Shown: in pieces, positions 6,763-14,101 of the stretch
Layout of the letters: each line of letters starts with the position of its first letter
Position numbering within the stretch: position 1 is the stretch's first letter
NCBI GenBank assembly: GCA_002071245.1
Contig: MWEV01000176.1
Coordinates: 1-14,264, forward strand
Direction: 5' to 3'
From: Deltaproteobacteria bacterium ADurb.Bin026
GTDB lineage: Bacteria > Desulfobacterota > Syntrophorhabdia > Syntrophorhabdales > Syntrophorhabdaceae
Length of the DNA: 14,264 nucleotides
The notes under the pieces: model-generated
Told to the model about the DNA's origin: nothing
The model's input: only the letters and a program-made list of their open reading frames with translations
Database searches by the model: none
Position numbers and translations under genes: made by a program

Positions 6763-7741
6763 TATTATTATTCTTGCTGCAGGAAAAGGCGAAAGGATGA
6801 TGTCAAAAAAACCAAAAGTAATGCATGAGATTATGGGAAAACCCATGATTGGATATGTCGTTGAAAGGGCTAGGGCTTTAAACCCGATAAGCATAACAGC
6901 AGTAACCGGATACGGAAGAGATAAGGTTGAAGCCTTTCTTGCCAAATATAACATAAATTATTCAGTACAACATGAGCAAAAAGGCACTGCACACGCCGTC
7001 CTCACAGCAAAAAGGCTTATTAGCAATAACGATCTGCTTATTCTATATGGAGACGTACCCCTTATCGAAAGTTCCACCCTTAAAGATTTTATTGCCTTTT
7101 ATAAAAAGTTCAACGACATAACGTTCATGATAACAAGTATAAATGATCCAACTGGCTATGGAAGAGTGCTGTTGGAAGGCGATAATATCAAATACATTAT
7201 TGAAGATGCCGATGCAAGTCCTGAAGAAAAGACAATCAAGGAGATAAACGCTGGCATATGCATTATCCCTGAAAAATATATTTCACTGATCGAGAAAATT
7301 GGATGCAACAACAAAAAGGGTGAATATTATCTTACTGATATTTGTAAAGTTGCAAAAGAGAATAGCATAGCTGTCAAGGGTTATCATTATGATAAACCCT
7401 TAGAAGTCCTCGGTGTAAATGGAAAAAAGGAATTATTAGAGGCAAATCAAACAATGAAAAACAACATTATTGATTTTCATATAAGAAAAGGTGTAGCTTT
7501 CATTGACAGAAACATATACATCGAAACCGATGTAACTATTGGTAATGATAGCGTTATTTATCCTAACGTGTATATCGCAGGCAATACAGAAATAGGTGAA
7601 GATGTAGTTATCGGACCAAATACCATAATTGAAGATTCTATAATAAAACACAATGTGAATATAGGGGGTTTCTGCCTCATTAAGGGGGCAGAGATTAAAG
7701 GAGGTACAACTATTCCTCCATTTTCCAAAAAAATTAAATAG
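6749..7741 (+). CDS. glmU: GlmU-like UDP-GlcNAc pyrophosphorylase, acetyltransferase domain missing
   Basis: The N-terminal ~225 residues are a complete nucleotidyltransferase that joins GlcNAc-1-phosphate and UTP. Seen are LAAGKGERM with Arg16 and Lys23, the uracil-binding-type motif QHEQKGTAHAV, the metal Asp in LYGDVPL, DPTGYGRV-like NDPTGYGRV, EINAGICI and KGEYYLTDI. A left-handed beta-helix of hexapeptide repeats starts but ends after only about four coils, at PPFSKKIK. GlmU of E. coli has about 456 residues and carries its acetyltransferase residues (R333, K351, H363, Y366, N377) beyond this point, so that activity should be absent. The stop is followed by a palindrome and parB, and no remnant of the missing part is seen. 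Start: ATG 6749, preceded by AGAAGG; an upstream in-frame TTG (6728) is disfavoured. It may be a one-function enzyme or act on another sugar phosphate. Confidence 0.88.
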   Translation: MKEFNIIILAAGKGERMMSKKPKVMHEIMGKPMIGYVVERARALNPISITAVTGYGRDKVEAFLAKYNINYSVQHEQKGTAHAVLTAKRLISNNDLLILYGDVPLIESSTLKDFIAFYKKFNDITFMITSINDPTGYGRVLLEGDNIKYIIEDADASPEEKTIKEINAGICIIPEKYISLIEKIGCNNKKGEYYLTDICKVAKENSIAVKGYHYDKPLEVLGVNGKKELLEANQTMKNNIIDFHIRKGVAFIDRNIYIETDVTIGNDSVIYPNVYIAGNTEIGEDVVIGPNTIIEDSIIKHNVNIGGFCLIKGAEIKGGTTIPPFSKKIK

Positions 7742-7771
7742 GTATGCATAGTTTCAATTAAAAAGTTAAGC

Positions 7772-7793
7772 AATTGTCGGCGCGCCGACAATT
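7772..7793. repeat. Perfect 22-bp palindrome between convergent glmU and parB
   Basis: The 22 bases are AATTGTCGGCG followed directly by its reverse complement; every position pairs. The GC-only core GGCGCGCC stands out in AT-rich surroundings. As RNA it would form a 9-bp stem with a CGCG loop. On the minus (parB) side it is followed after 7 bases by a short T run (7761-7765 region), on the plus side by none. It may be a bidirectional terminator, or a dimeric-protein binding site such as a non-canonical parS, given the adjacent parB. It does not match the canonical parS TGTTTCACGTGAAACA. Confidence 0.8.
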
Positions 7794-7821
7794 ATATACA
7801 GAAGCCTATAAAATGAAGGGC

Positions 7822-8688
7822 TTATTGATTTTGAGTGCCTTCTTTGAGATTTGAGATTGTGATTTCGAGGGTTTGTAACGCCCGCATTAAAGTTAATCGC
7901 TCATCCTCTGCTGAACCTTGAATATCCAATGCTTGCAACTGTCTGTTGAGAGCAGATATTTTTGATATTACCGTCTCAATCAACGACAGTTTTTTATTCC
8001 TGATTTTTTTTCTTGTAACCTCTCTTACCTGGTCGCTTTTTAGTTTATATTCTTTAACCTGCTCAAAAAGTTCGATCATCTTCTCTGGCGTATCCTGTTT
8101 GGCTACCTCAGTTAAAAGCCTCCTCGGAAACCCTTCCTCATATCGACTTGCTTCCTTTATCTCTTCTGGTAATCTGATCAAGCTCAACATTTCTGTTACA
8201 GTAGACCTTGCTTTGCCTATTGCTGACGCAAGCTTCTCATGCGTATAGCCGTATTCATCGATCATTCTTTTTAATGCTTCTGCTGTTTCAATAGGTGTTA
8301 AGTCCTCTCTCTGCAGGTTTTCAATCAATGCAATTTCAGCCGGATTTCCACTTGTTAGTACAGCAGGTATCTTCTCTAAGCCTGCCATTTTAGCTGCCTT
8401 AAGCCGACGTTCGCCTGCAACAAGAAAAATTTCATCTTCATTGGTCTTTCTAATAACAATCGGCTGCAATACACCTTTTTCTTTAATAGAATTACTAAGT
8501 TCGGCCAATGTATCTGGATTAAAATATTTTCTCGGTTGGTCAGGGCTTGTAAGAACCAGGTCAATATCAACAAAATAAAAATCCCCATCCTTATAGTTGT
8601 TGAGGCTTGCAGGATGATCTTTTATGCGCTGCAGCAGCGATGCCAATTTTGTTTTTTTATCTGTCAGTTTGTTTTTAAGTTTCGACAT
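7822..8688 (-). CDS. parB: ParB/RepB/Spo0J family partition protein
   Basis: ParB proteins bind parS sites, load as CTP-dependent clamps and drive DNA segregation with ParA. The 288 residues show an N-terminal ParB/Srx nuclease-fold domain (about 38-128). Within it are the CTP-binding box AGERRLKAAK (91-100) and ENLQREDLTPIE (123-134). A helix-turn-helix domain follows (about 135-172, including EKLASAIGKARSTVTEMLSL), then a charged, helical C-terminal region that should be the dimerisation part. The first ~35 residues are Lys-rich and lack the LGKGL-like N-terminal motif that typical chromosomal ParB proteins use to stimulate ParA. The gene overlaps the end of parA by 25 bases. It could be the main chromosomal ParB or an accessory (plasmid or element-derived) one; the sequence does not settle this. 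Confidence 0.95.
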   Translation of the reverse strand: MSKLKNKLTDKKTKLASLLQRIKDHPASLNNYKDGDFYFVDIDLVLTSPDQPRKYFNPDTLAELSNSIKEKGVLQPIVIRKTNEDEIFLVAGERRLKAAKMAGLEKIPAVLTSGNPAEIALIENLQREDLTPIETAEALKRMIDEYGYTHEKLASAIGKARSTVTEMLSLIRLPEEIKEASRYEEGFPRRLLTEVAKQDTPEKMIELFEQVKEYKLKSDQVREVTRKKIRNKKLSLIETVISKISALNRQLQALDIQGSAEDERLTLMRALQTLEITISNLKEGTQNQ

Positions 8689-9461
8689 ATCTTTATAAAA
8701 TCATTAGTTAATTCTTTGTAGTCCTCTGCTCCACTACTATCTTTTTTATAAGTGAATATCGATTCCTGAGCCATGTGCGCCTGATTTAGGGCTTCATTCC
8801 TTCGTATAACCGTTTTGAATATCATCTTCTTGTACGGTTTTAACTGTTGCATTACCCATCCATTACTTAATTTGTTTCGTGCATCATATTTTGTTATCAA
8901 TATGCGTACATATTTCTGCTTGTCCCATACCGAATTATCTTTGACGTTATCAAGGGTTTCCATCAGGTCTGAAAAACCCTCCAGGGAATATCTGCCTATA
9001 TCGCACGGAATAATAACAAAATTACAGACATATAAAGCATTTATAGTCAATGTTCCAAGAGTCGGCCGACAATCGATTATGATAAAATCGAATGATTTTT
9101 CGATCTTTTGAATTGCCCTGGAAAGGAATGTCTCACGAAACAATTCCGGGGTCAGTTGCTGTTCTGCTCTGTCAAGTCTTATATGCGATGGAATAATAGA
9201 CAAATTCCTTACCTTTGTTTCCATTATTGCGTCATTGATATTCTTTTTACTTATCAGGACGTCATTGACAGCAATCGAAAAATCCTCAGACTCTATACCC
9301 AAGCCAATGGTTGAATGCGCCTGAGGGTCAAAATCTATCAAAAGGACGCTTTTTTCTCTCATTGCCAATCCAGCAGCAAGATTGATAGATGTCGTTGTTT
9401 TACCTACCCCACCCTTTTGGTTTATAACCGAAACTATTACTGTATTTTGTTGAATTGACAT
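8664..9461 (-). CDS. parA: ParA family ATPase (chromosome or element partitioning)
   Basis: This deviant-Walker ATPase works with ParB in DNA segregation. Seen are the deviant Walker A NQKGGVGKTTTS (signature Lys16, catalytic Lys21), the Walker A' LIDFDPQ (Asp43, Asp45) and Walker B FIIIDCRP (Asp130). The 265 residues are typical of small chromosomal or plasmid ParA without an N-terminal DNA-binding domain. Arg132 replaces the usual proline in the D-C/A-P-P stretch, and the C-terminal part (RNEALNQAHMAQESI) departs from the common chromosomal IPRNVRLSEAP form, so this may be a divergent or acquired copy. No ribosome-binding site precedes the ATG; a promoter with its -10 box 9 bases upstream suggests a near-leaderless mRNA. 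parB overlaps its 3' end. Confidence 0.95.
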   Translation of the reverse strand: MSIQQNTVIVSVINQKGGVGKTTTSINLAAGLAMREKSVLLIDFDPQAHSTIGLGIESEDFSIAVNDVLISKKNINDAIMETKVRNLSIIPSHIRLDRAEQQLTPELFRETFLSRAIQKIEKSFDFIIIDCRPTLGTLTINALYVCNFVIIPCDIGRYSLEGFSDLMETLDNVKDNSVWDKQKYVRILITKYDARNKLSNGWVMQQLKPYKKMIFKTVIRRNEALNQAHMAQESIFTYKKDSSGAEDYKELTNDFIKICRNLKTN

Positions 9462-9470
9462 CGAATACTT

Positions 9471-9499
9471 ATTGTATAGGAAACCGAGTGTTTAATCAA
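9471..9499 (-). promoter_or_regulatory. parA-parB promoter, near-leaderless
   Basis: On the minus strand TTGATT (9494-9499), a 17-base spacer and TACAAT (9471-9476) lie 9 bases before the parA ATG. That predicts a transcription start 2-3 bases before the codon. No Shine-Dalgarno sequence is present, as expected for a leaderless message. Confidence 0.55.
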
Positions 9500-9539
9500 A
9501 ATATTTTAATACTGTTCAGGTAAATAAAGAAAAATCGGA

Positions 9540-9800
9540 TTAATTCAATACGTTGAAATTCGCTGGTATTCTCCGTTTGCAAATAGGGCACACAGGTTCA
9601 ATAAGTGTAAATGTCTTTCCGAATACATCGATCTTTTTAAAGAATACACCAGGCGCATTATATAATTCTTTTTCATCGTATATTTTGCCACACTGGCAAA
9701 CAGGAATCTCCTGACGAATGAAATTGCCATGAAAGGCCTGATCAGCATATAAATCTATCAAGTTTTTCTCTTCGTTTGTCATAAAAAGAATATAAGACAT
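9540..9800 (-). CDS. Small zinc-ribbon-like protein of unknown function
   Basis: This is an 86-residue protein with two cysteine pairs, Cys35-x-Cys37 (CQCGKIYDE) and Cys71-x2-Cys74 (VCPICKRR). They are separated by about 34 residues of predicted beta-type sequence (VFFKKIDVFGKTFTLIEP), a layout that suggests a single zinc-ribbon-like knuckle. The N-terminal part is acidic and helical. Two starts are possible, ATG 9800 and ATG 9782 (seven residues in, MTNEEKNL); neither has a clear ribosome-binding site. It lies between gltX (44 bases upstream) and parA (78 bases downstream), in the same direction as both, so read-through from gltX is likely. I do not recognise a named family. Coding is supported by the paired cysteines and the fit into the gene string. 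Confidence 0.65.
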   Translation of the reverse strand: MSYILFMTNEEKNLIDLYADQAFHGNFIRQEIPVCQCGKIYDEKELYNAPGVFFKKIDVFGKTFTLIEPVCPICKRRIPANFNVLN

Positions 9801-9844
9801 AAAGATTCATTTTGCAATATGCGTCGGTCACAATAAAAACATAA

Positions 9845-11341
9845 TTATTGAATCAGGTCTAAGGCCCCTTTTATCCTCTTCAAGGTTTCGTGTTTCCCCA
9901 ATATATATGCAACCTCAAACACACCGGGACTTGCTTTACGACCAGTCAAAGAAACCCTGAGTGGCCATAGCACACTCCCCACATTCAATCCGAGAGACTT
10001 TATATAATCGCCAATAATCCCTTCAAGGGCATGAACGTTCCACACATCGGTTTTTATTTCATCAAGTATTTTTAATAAACCAGTTAAATTTTCCTTAACC
10101 TCTGCCGTTGTCATCTTTTTCCATAACAGTATATTGGGGTCATATTTTAATTCATCGGCAAAAAAGAAATCTACCGCATCAACCACATCAGAAATCCTTT
10201 TGATACGCTCATGCTCAAGTTCAACTATCCCTTCAAGATAAGCACGCCCCACAACCTTTTCGCTTTTCACAATCTTAAAACTATCATTATCAAGGGCCTT
10301 TATCAAATTTGCATTAATCAAATATGGCAAGCAGGCTAAAAGCAGTGCATCTGTAGGCATACGCCTAATATAGTAACCATTAAAGTAATCGAGTTTATCC
10401 GCATCAAATGTTGCGGGACTTGCCCCTATACTCTTAATGTCAAAACATTTCTCCAACTCAGATAGAGATAAAATCTCATTGTCATCTTTCGGGTGCCAAC
10501 CTAAAAGTGCGCAAAAATTGACCAGTGCATCGGCAAGATAACCTTTGTCCCGAAACTCCTCCACCATTACATCGCCATGCCTTTTGCTTAACTTCCCACC
10601 CTGTTTGTTAAGAATCACAGGATAGTGAACAAATTTGGGCATCTCCCACCCAAAGGATTGATATAATAGAGCATTTTTAGGAAATGAAGGTATCCATTCG
10701 TCCGCCCTGGTAACATGCGTAATACCCATAAGATGGTCATCAACTACATTTGCAAACTGGTATGTAGGAATGCCATTTGTTTTGACAAGCACATGATCGT
10801 CAAGATTAGATGCATCAAAATGTATTTCTCCTCGTATCTCATCATAAACAATAACATTACCATTAAGTGGCATTTTTTGTCTTATTACAAAGGTCTCTCC
10901 AGATTTTAATTTCTTTTCAATCTCAGCATCAGTTAGATCCCTGCATTTTCTGTCATATCTGGTTGGAAGTTTATTAACCCTTTGTTGTTCACGCATCTCT
11001 TTCAATCTCTCAGGGGTGCAAAAACATCGATAAGCACCCCCTTTTTCAAGAAGTAACTCAGTGTATTTGTTATATATATCAATCCTTTGCGTTTGAACGT
11101 ATGGACCGTATTCACCACCTACATGTGGGCCTTCATCAAATGTAATCCCTACCCAGCGGAGGATTTCTATCAGGCTTTCAACGGCCCCTTCAACTTCTCT
11201 TTCCTGGTCTGTATCCTCGATACGAAGAATGCACTTTCCATTTGTGCTTCTGGCAATAAGATAAGTAAAAAGTGCCGTGCGTAAACTTCCGATATGAAGA
11301 AATCCCGTTGGACTTGGTGCAAATCTAACTCTAACTGACAT
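9845..11341 (-). CDS. gltX: Glutamyl-tRNA synthetase
   Basis: This cytoplasmic class I synthetase charges tRNA-Glu (or also tRNA-Gln when no GlnRS is present). Seen are the HIGH-type motif in FAPSPTGFLHIGSLRTALF (H16-I17-G18), the family Glu-binding stretch RIEDTDQERE, and the KMSKS loop GGKLSKRHG (lysine-serine-lysine at 250-253). The helical anticodon-binding domain follows. The zinc-site region keeps C106-x-C108 and C133, but the usual fourth ligand after YDRKCRDL is not evident. At 498 residues it is slightly longer than average. AAAGGA lies 7 bases before the ATG. Its promoter (extended -10) overlaps the 3' end of the phage gene upstream. The long leader-free spacing to the zinc-ribbon gene suggests a shared transcript. 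Confidence 0.97.
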   Translation of the reverse strand: MSVRVRFAPSPTGFLHIGSLRTALFTYLIARSTNGKCILRIEDTDQEREVEGAVESLIEILRWVGITFDEGPHVGGEYGPYVQTQRIDIYNKYTELLLEKGGAYRCFCTPERLKEMREQQRVNKLPTRYDRKCRDLTDAEIEKKLKSGETFVIRQKMPLNGNVIVYDEIRGEIHFDASNLDDHVLVKTNGIPTYQFANVVDDHLMGITHVTRADEWIPSFPKNALLYQSFGWEMPKFVHYPVILNKQGGKLSKRHGDVMVEEFRDKGYLADALVNFCALLGWHPKDDNEILSLSELEKCFDIKSIGASPATFDADKLDYFNGYYIRRMPTDALLLACLPYLINANLIKALDNDSFKIVKSEKVVGRAYLEGIVELEHERIKRISDVVDAVDFFFADELKYDPNILLWKKMTTAEVKENLTGLLKILDEIKTDVWNVHALEGIIGDYIKSLGLNVGSVLWPLRVSLTGRKASPGVFEVAYILGKHETLKRIKGALDLIQ

Positions 11342-11384
11342 TGTGTTTTCCTTTCAGACCTTCTTTTTGTTCTATATCGAACCT

Positions 11385-14090
11385 TTATATTATACCAGAA
11401 TTGTCGCTTTGGTTCACCCAATAAAAACCGTTATAGAAGCGCATATTTGATTCTCCCTGTTCAATCTTTGCGTCCGCCTGGTTATCCACCTTGAAATTTA
11501 TATGTATCTGCGGAGTTACCGCCTGATTGTTCGCCATAATTCCTATTCCTAAAGCCTTCATCTGCCCGGGCGTGAATACGCCCTCATCTTTTCTGATAAT
11601 CGAGAGCACTTCGTCGGGGCCTATGCCTGAATGGAAACGGGGGATAAGTCTGTAGAACGTGGGTTCATCCGGCATCCCGCCATTATGAAATCCAAGCCCG
11701 GCGGTCCAGTCGCCGAACATGTTGCCTGATATGCCGGCAACACCGCTTCCTGCTCCCGTGGGCTGTTTTGCAAATAATCCGGTTATCGCCCCTGTAACCT
11801 GCTGCCCCAACGCGCTTGCAACCGCCCTCTTGACGCTCGTTAAAAAGCTGTTAATGTAGTCGGAAAGATTTTTTAAATTCCCTTCAAAGGCATCAAAAAA
11901 GAAGTCGGAAAACGCCTGCTGCATCGCCTGAGCGGTCTCTTTCGCTATCTGCTGCGCATATTCAAATGTTGTCTGGAGATTGTACGTATATTCTCTTAAG
12001 CCCCGCTGCCAGCCGCCGACAAATGTTCCATCAAGTCTTTCAACTTCAATTATCAAATCGGCAATCTTTAAACGAGTCTCATCTATCTTTGATTCCGCCG
12101 TCAACTGCCCCGTCAGGTCGTTTCTTTCTATTGCGGCAAGTCGCATCTTCTCATAATACCCGACTACCTGCCTGTATTCTGCGAGCCTGCCGGCTGCGAC
12201 ATCCCGCCTTGACATTGACATCTCTTTTTCCGCAAGATCAAGGACGGCGAGCGTGTGCCTTGTTCGCGCCTCAAGCTCCTGCATACGGGCATCATCACGT
12301 ATCTTTTGTTTGTTCTTCTCGGCAATACGGACAATCTCGGTATATTGTGCCTCAAATTCTTCTGCCTCCAGACCTCTTTCACCAAGCATTTCACCCAGCT
12401 CCGCCGCCCAGGCATCCTCCGCCGCAAGGCGCTTTTCCAATTCTGATGATTGCTTATTCGTTATCTCTTCCTGAATCCTGGCATCCTGTTCTGCTAATTT
12501 ATTTGTATACTCGCGCCAGTCCGCCTCCGCCTCTTTTGTCCTTTCCCTGCCTATGCCGGACACTATTGATTCATAGTATCCTGCCAGCAGCTTTTTGTCG
12601 GATTCTTTCCCTTTTAGCTCGCCCATTTTCTGCATGGCGTCTTCATACTTGTTTTTCACATCAAGCAGCTTGTCCGCCCATTTATCCGATGATTCCGCCC
12701 CCTTTTCGGCGTCCGTCTGCCAGTCCCGCAGCATCTTTTTTATGTTGTCCGCCGCCTTCTTCGCCTCGTCGGAAACAGGCTGCGGCTTGCCCTTGATATT
12801 GTATTGTCCTGCCTGACCGCCCATAAGCCTATCACGGAATTTATTAAGCTCTTCTTCGTCCCATGTCATGGGCGCACCCCATTCCGGCCCGGGGGCGACT
12901 TTAATGACCCCGCCGGATATGGCCTTGCCTATCTCTTCGGGACTCATGCCCCTTTTCAGCAGCATATCAAGAGTATCCGCGTTTAGTCTCGGCAACGGCA
13001 CACCCGGAACATTCGCCTTTACTTCTTTCCATGAGCGCATCAGAAAACTGCTCTTTACCATACCGCCGATAAGCGGTATTTTGTCGGCTGCTGCTGCCGC
13101 GAGCTTTACAATCTCTTTCAAAGACAGCACCATATCGGCGATGATACTGCCTGCAATCCTAAGTCTGTATATAATTTCCGGTTTAACGTCTATTTTTGTA
13201 ATTGTCCCGTCTGCATCCCTCTGCACGTCTACCAGGCTCCTGGAAAACTCCTGCACCCCCTTTTTCAACATGCCGAAGAGACCGCTCCCCCCTTCGCCGA
13301 ACGCCCTTTCCAGAATATCCTTCAGATTGCTCCAGGCGCCCTCCCATGTATTTTCAAACTCACGTGAGGCATAGATAAACCCTTCGAGCCTCGTTTTCAG
13401 CTCAGTAAAAACCGTACCTTGCTCGCGCCACTTTTTTACCATGCTATCAGATATACCCAGGGCAATGGCCAACGATGATGATGCGGGCTGTATTCCCCCC
13501 TGGATCAAGTCCCGCGCTTCCTGTTTAATCTGATTTATAGGCAGCCCGATTGATTTTACTGCATTGGTAAGCAGCCCTGTTATTTCAAGTGTTTCCTTGA
13601 ATGTCATTTTTGCGGATAGAGCCGGGGCGAGTATGCCCTGATATACCTCTACTAATTCCCTGTAGGAAGCCGGAGTTGTCATCGCTATTTTTTGCAGTTC
13701 TTTTTGCGCTTCCACCGCAATTTGTTGCGACGCGTTAAATTTGTCCTGACCTGCCAGAGCCCTGCCCTGCGCATCCGTAATATCAGTCATGGAGGTAAGT
13801 ATTGCAGCGATGCCCAATTTAGATGTTTCAAGGGTTTTATTGTATTCTATGGACATGCCGACCGTCTTTTTGATGGCTTCAACGGCCTGATGGAACCCCA
13901 CTGCCGCTAAAGACACTCCTAAAAGGTTTTTTATTAATCCATTTGTTGATACTGTAACCCCTTCAAAATTATTTCTTAATCCAGGCAAAGATCCCCGGAG
14001 TTTTTCTATTTCACCTCTTGCCCTGCCTATCTCGGACACAACCGCCTTTGCATCAGCGGTTATCGTCATCTTGACATTTTCGGTTGCCAT
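11385..14090 (-). CDS. Phage tail tape-measure protein, lambda-type C-terminal domain, probably truncated at its end
   Basis: Tape-measure proteins set the length of long phage tails. The N-terminal region (about 1-260) has a small coil, a hydrophobic patch (residues 51-78) and a helical domain seen in tape-measure proteins. The middle (roughly 430-690) is rich in charged residues with coiled-coil character. The C-terminal part has the lambda-type features AMQQAFSDFFFDAFEG and the late motif RFHSGIGPDEVLSIIRKDEGVFTPGQMKALG (about 818-848). The last ~50 residues begin like other family ends (NQADAKIEQGESNMRF) but stop in sequence that doubles as the gltX promoter. At 901 residues it would span a tail of medium length. 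AAAGGA lies 7 bases before the ATG. G+C is clearly higher (34 of 60 in 12721-12780) than in host genes, marking phage origin. Confidence 0.9.
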   Translation of the reverse strand: MATENVKMTITADAKAVVSEIGRARGEIEKLRGSLPGLRNNFEGVTVSTNGLIKNLLGVSLAAVGFHQAVEAIKKTVGMSIEYNKTLETSKLGIAAILTSMTDITDAQGRALAGQDKFNASQQIAVEAQKELQKIAMTTPASYRELVEVYQGILAPALSAKMTFKETLEITGLLTNAVKSIGLPINQIKQEARDLIQGGIQPASSSLAIALGISDSMVKKWREQGTVFTELKTRLEGFIYASREFENTWEGAWSNLKDILERAFGEGGSGLFGMLKKGVQEFSRSLVDVQRDADGTITKIDVKPEIIYRLRIAGSIIADMVLSLKEIVKLAAAAADKIPLIGGMVKSSFLMRSWKEVKANVPGVPLPRLNADTLDMLLKRGMSPEEIGKAISGGVIKVAPGPEWGAPMTWDEEELNKFRDRLMGGQAGQYNIKGKPQPVSDEAKKAADNIKKMLRDWQTDAEKGAESSDKWADKLLDVKNKYEDAMQKMGELKGKESDKKLLAGYYESIVSGIGRERTKEAEADWREYTNKLAEQDARIQEEITNKQSSELEKRLAAEDAWAAELGEMLGERGLEAEEFEAQYTEIVRIAEKNKQKIRDDARMQELEARTRHTLAVLDLAEKEMSMSRRDVAAGRLAEYRQVVGYYEKMRLAAIERNDLTGQLTAESKIDETRLKIADLIIEVERLDGTFVGGWQRGLREYTYNLQTTFEYAQQIAKETAQAMQQAFSDFFFDAFEGNLKNLSDYINSFLTSVKRAVASALGQQVTGAITGLFAKQPTGAGSGVAGISGNMFGDWTAGLGFHNGGMPDEPTFYRLIPRFHSGIGPDEVLSIIRKDEGVFTPGQMKALGIGIMANNQAVTPQIHINFKVDNQADAKIEQGESNMRFYNGFYWVNQSDNSGII
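11389..11397 (-). promoter_or_regulatory. gltX promoter, extended -10 type
   Basis: The minus strand reads TGGTATAAT, a TG-n extended -10 box, about 48 bases before the gltX ATG. Transcription would start near 11382, leaving a ~41-base leader with the AAAGGA ribosome-binding site. No fair -35 box is found at 16-18 bases, where phage-type codons lie, so the extended -10 would have to carry the promoter. The phage tape-measure stop codon (11385-11387) falls inside this promoter region. Confidence 0.6.
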
Positions 14091-14098
14091 GCTATAAT
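14071..14098 (+). promoter_or_regulatory. Consensus sigma-70 promoter inside the 5' end of the tape-measure gene
   Basis: TTGACA (14071-14076), a 16-base spacer and TATAAT (14093-14098) match the consensus at all 12 positions. The orientation is opposite to the tape-measure gene and the boxes overlap its first codons and ribosome-binding region. An ATG follows 7 bases after the -10 box, giving a predicted leaderless start for the 49-aa ORF. Confidence 0.65.
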
Positions 14099-14101
14099 CC
14101 T

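Noticed and set aside
7772..7793. Canonical parS site
   Set aside because: The palindrome does not match TGTTTCACGTGAAACA; only a non-canonical site remains possible.
9801..9844. Terminator after gltX (CAATAA ... TTATTG arms)
   Set aside because: Six A/T-rich pairs only, too weak to support as a terminator.
11966..12796. 276-codon plus-strand reading frame opposite the tape-measure gene
   Set aside because: It is antisense to a well-supported phage protein, is rich in Ser, Pro, Arg and His as expected from a reversed G+C-rich gene, and has no family motif.
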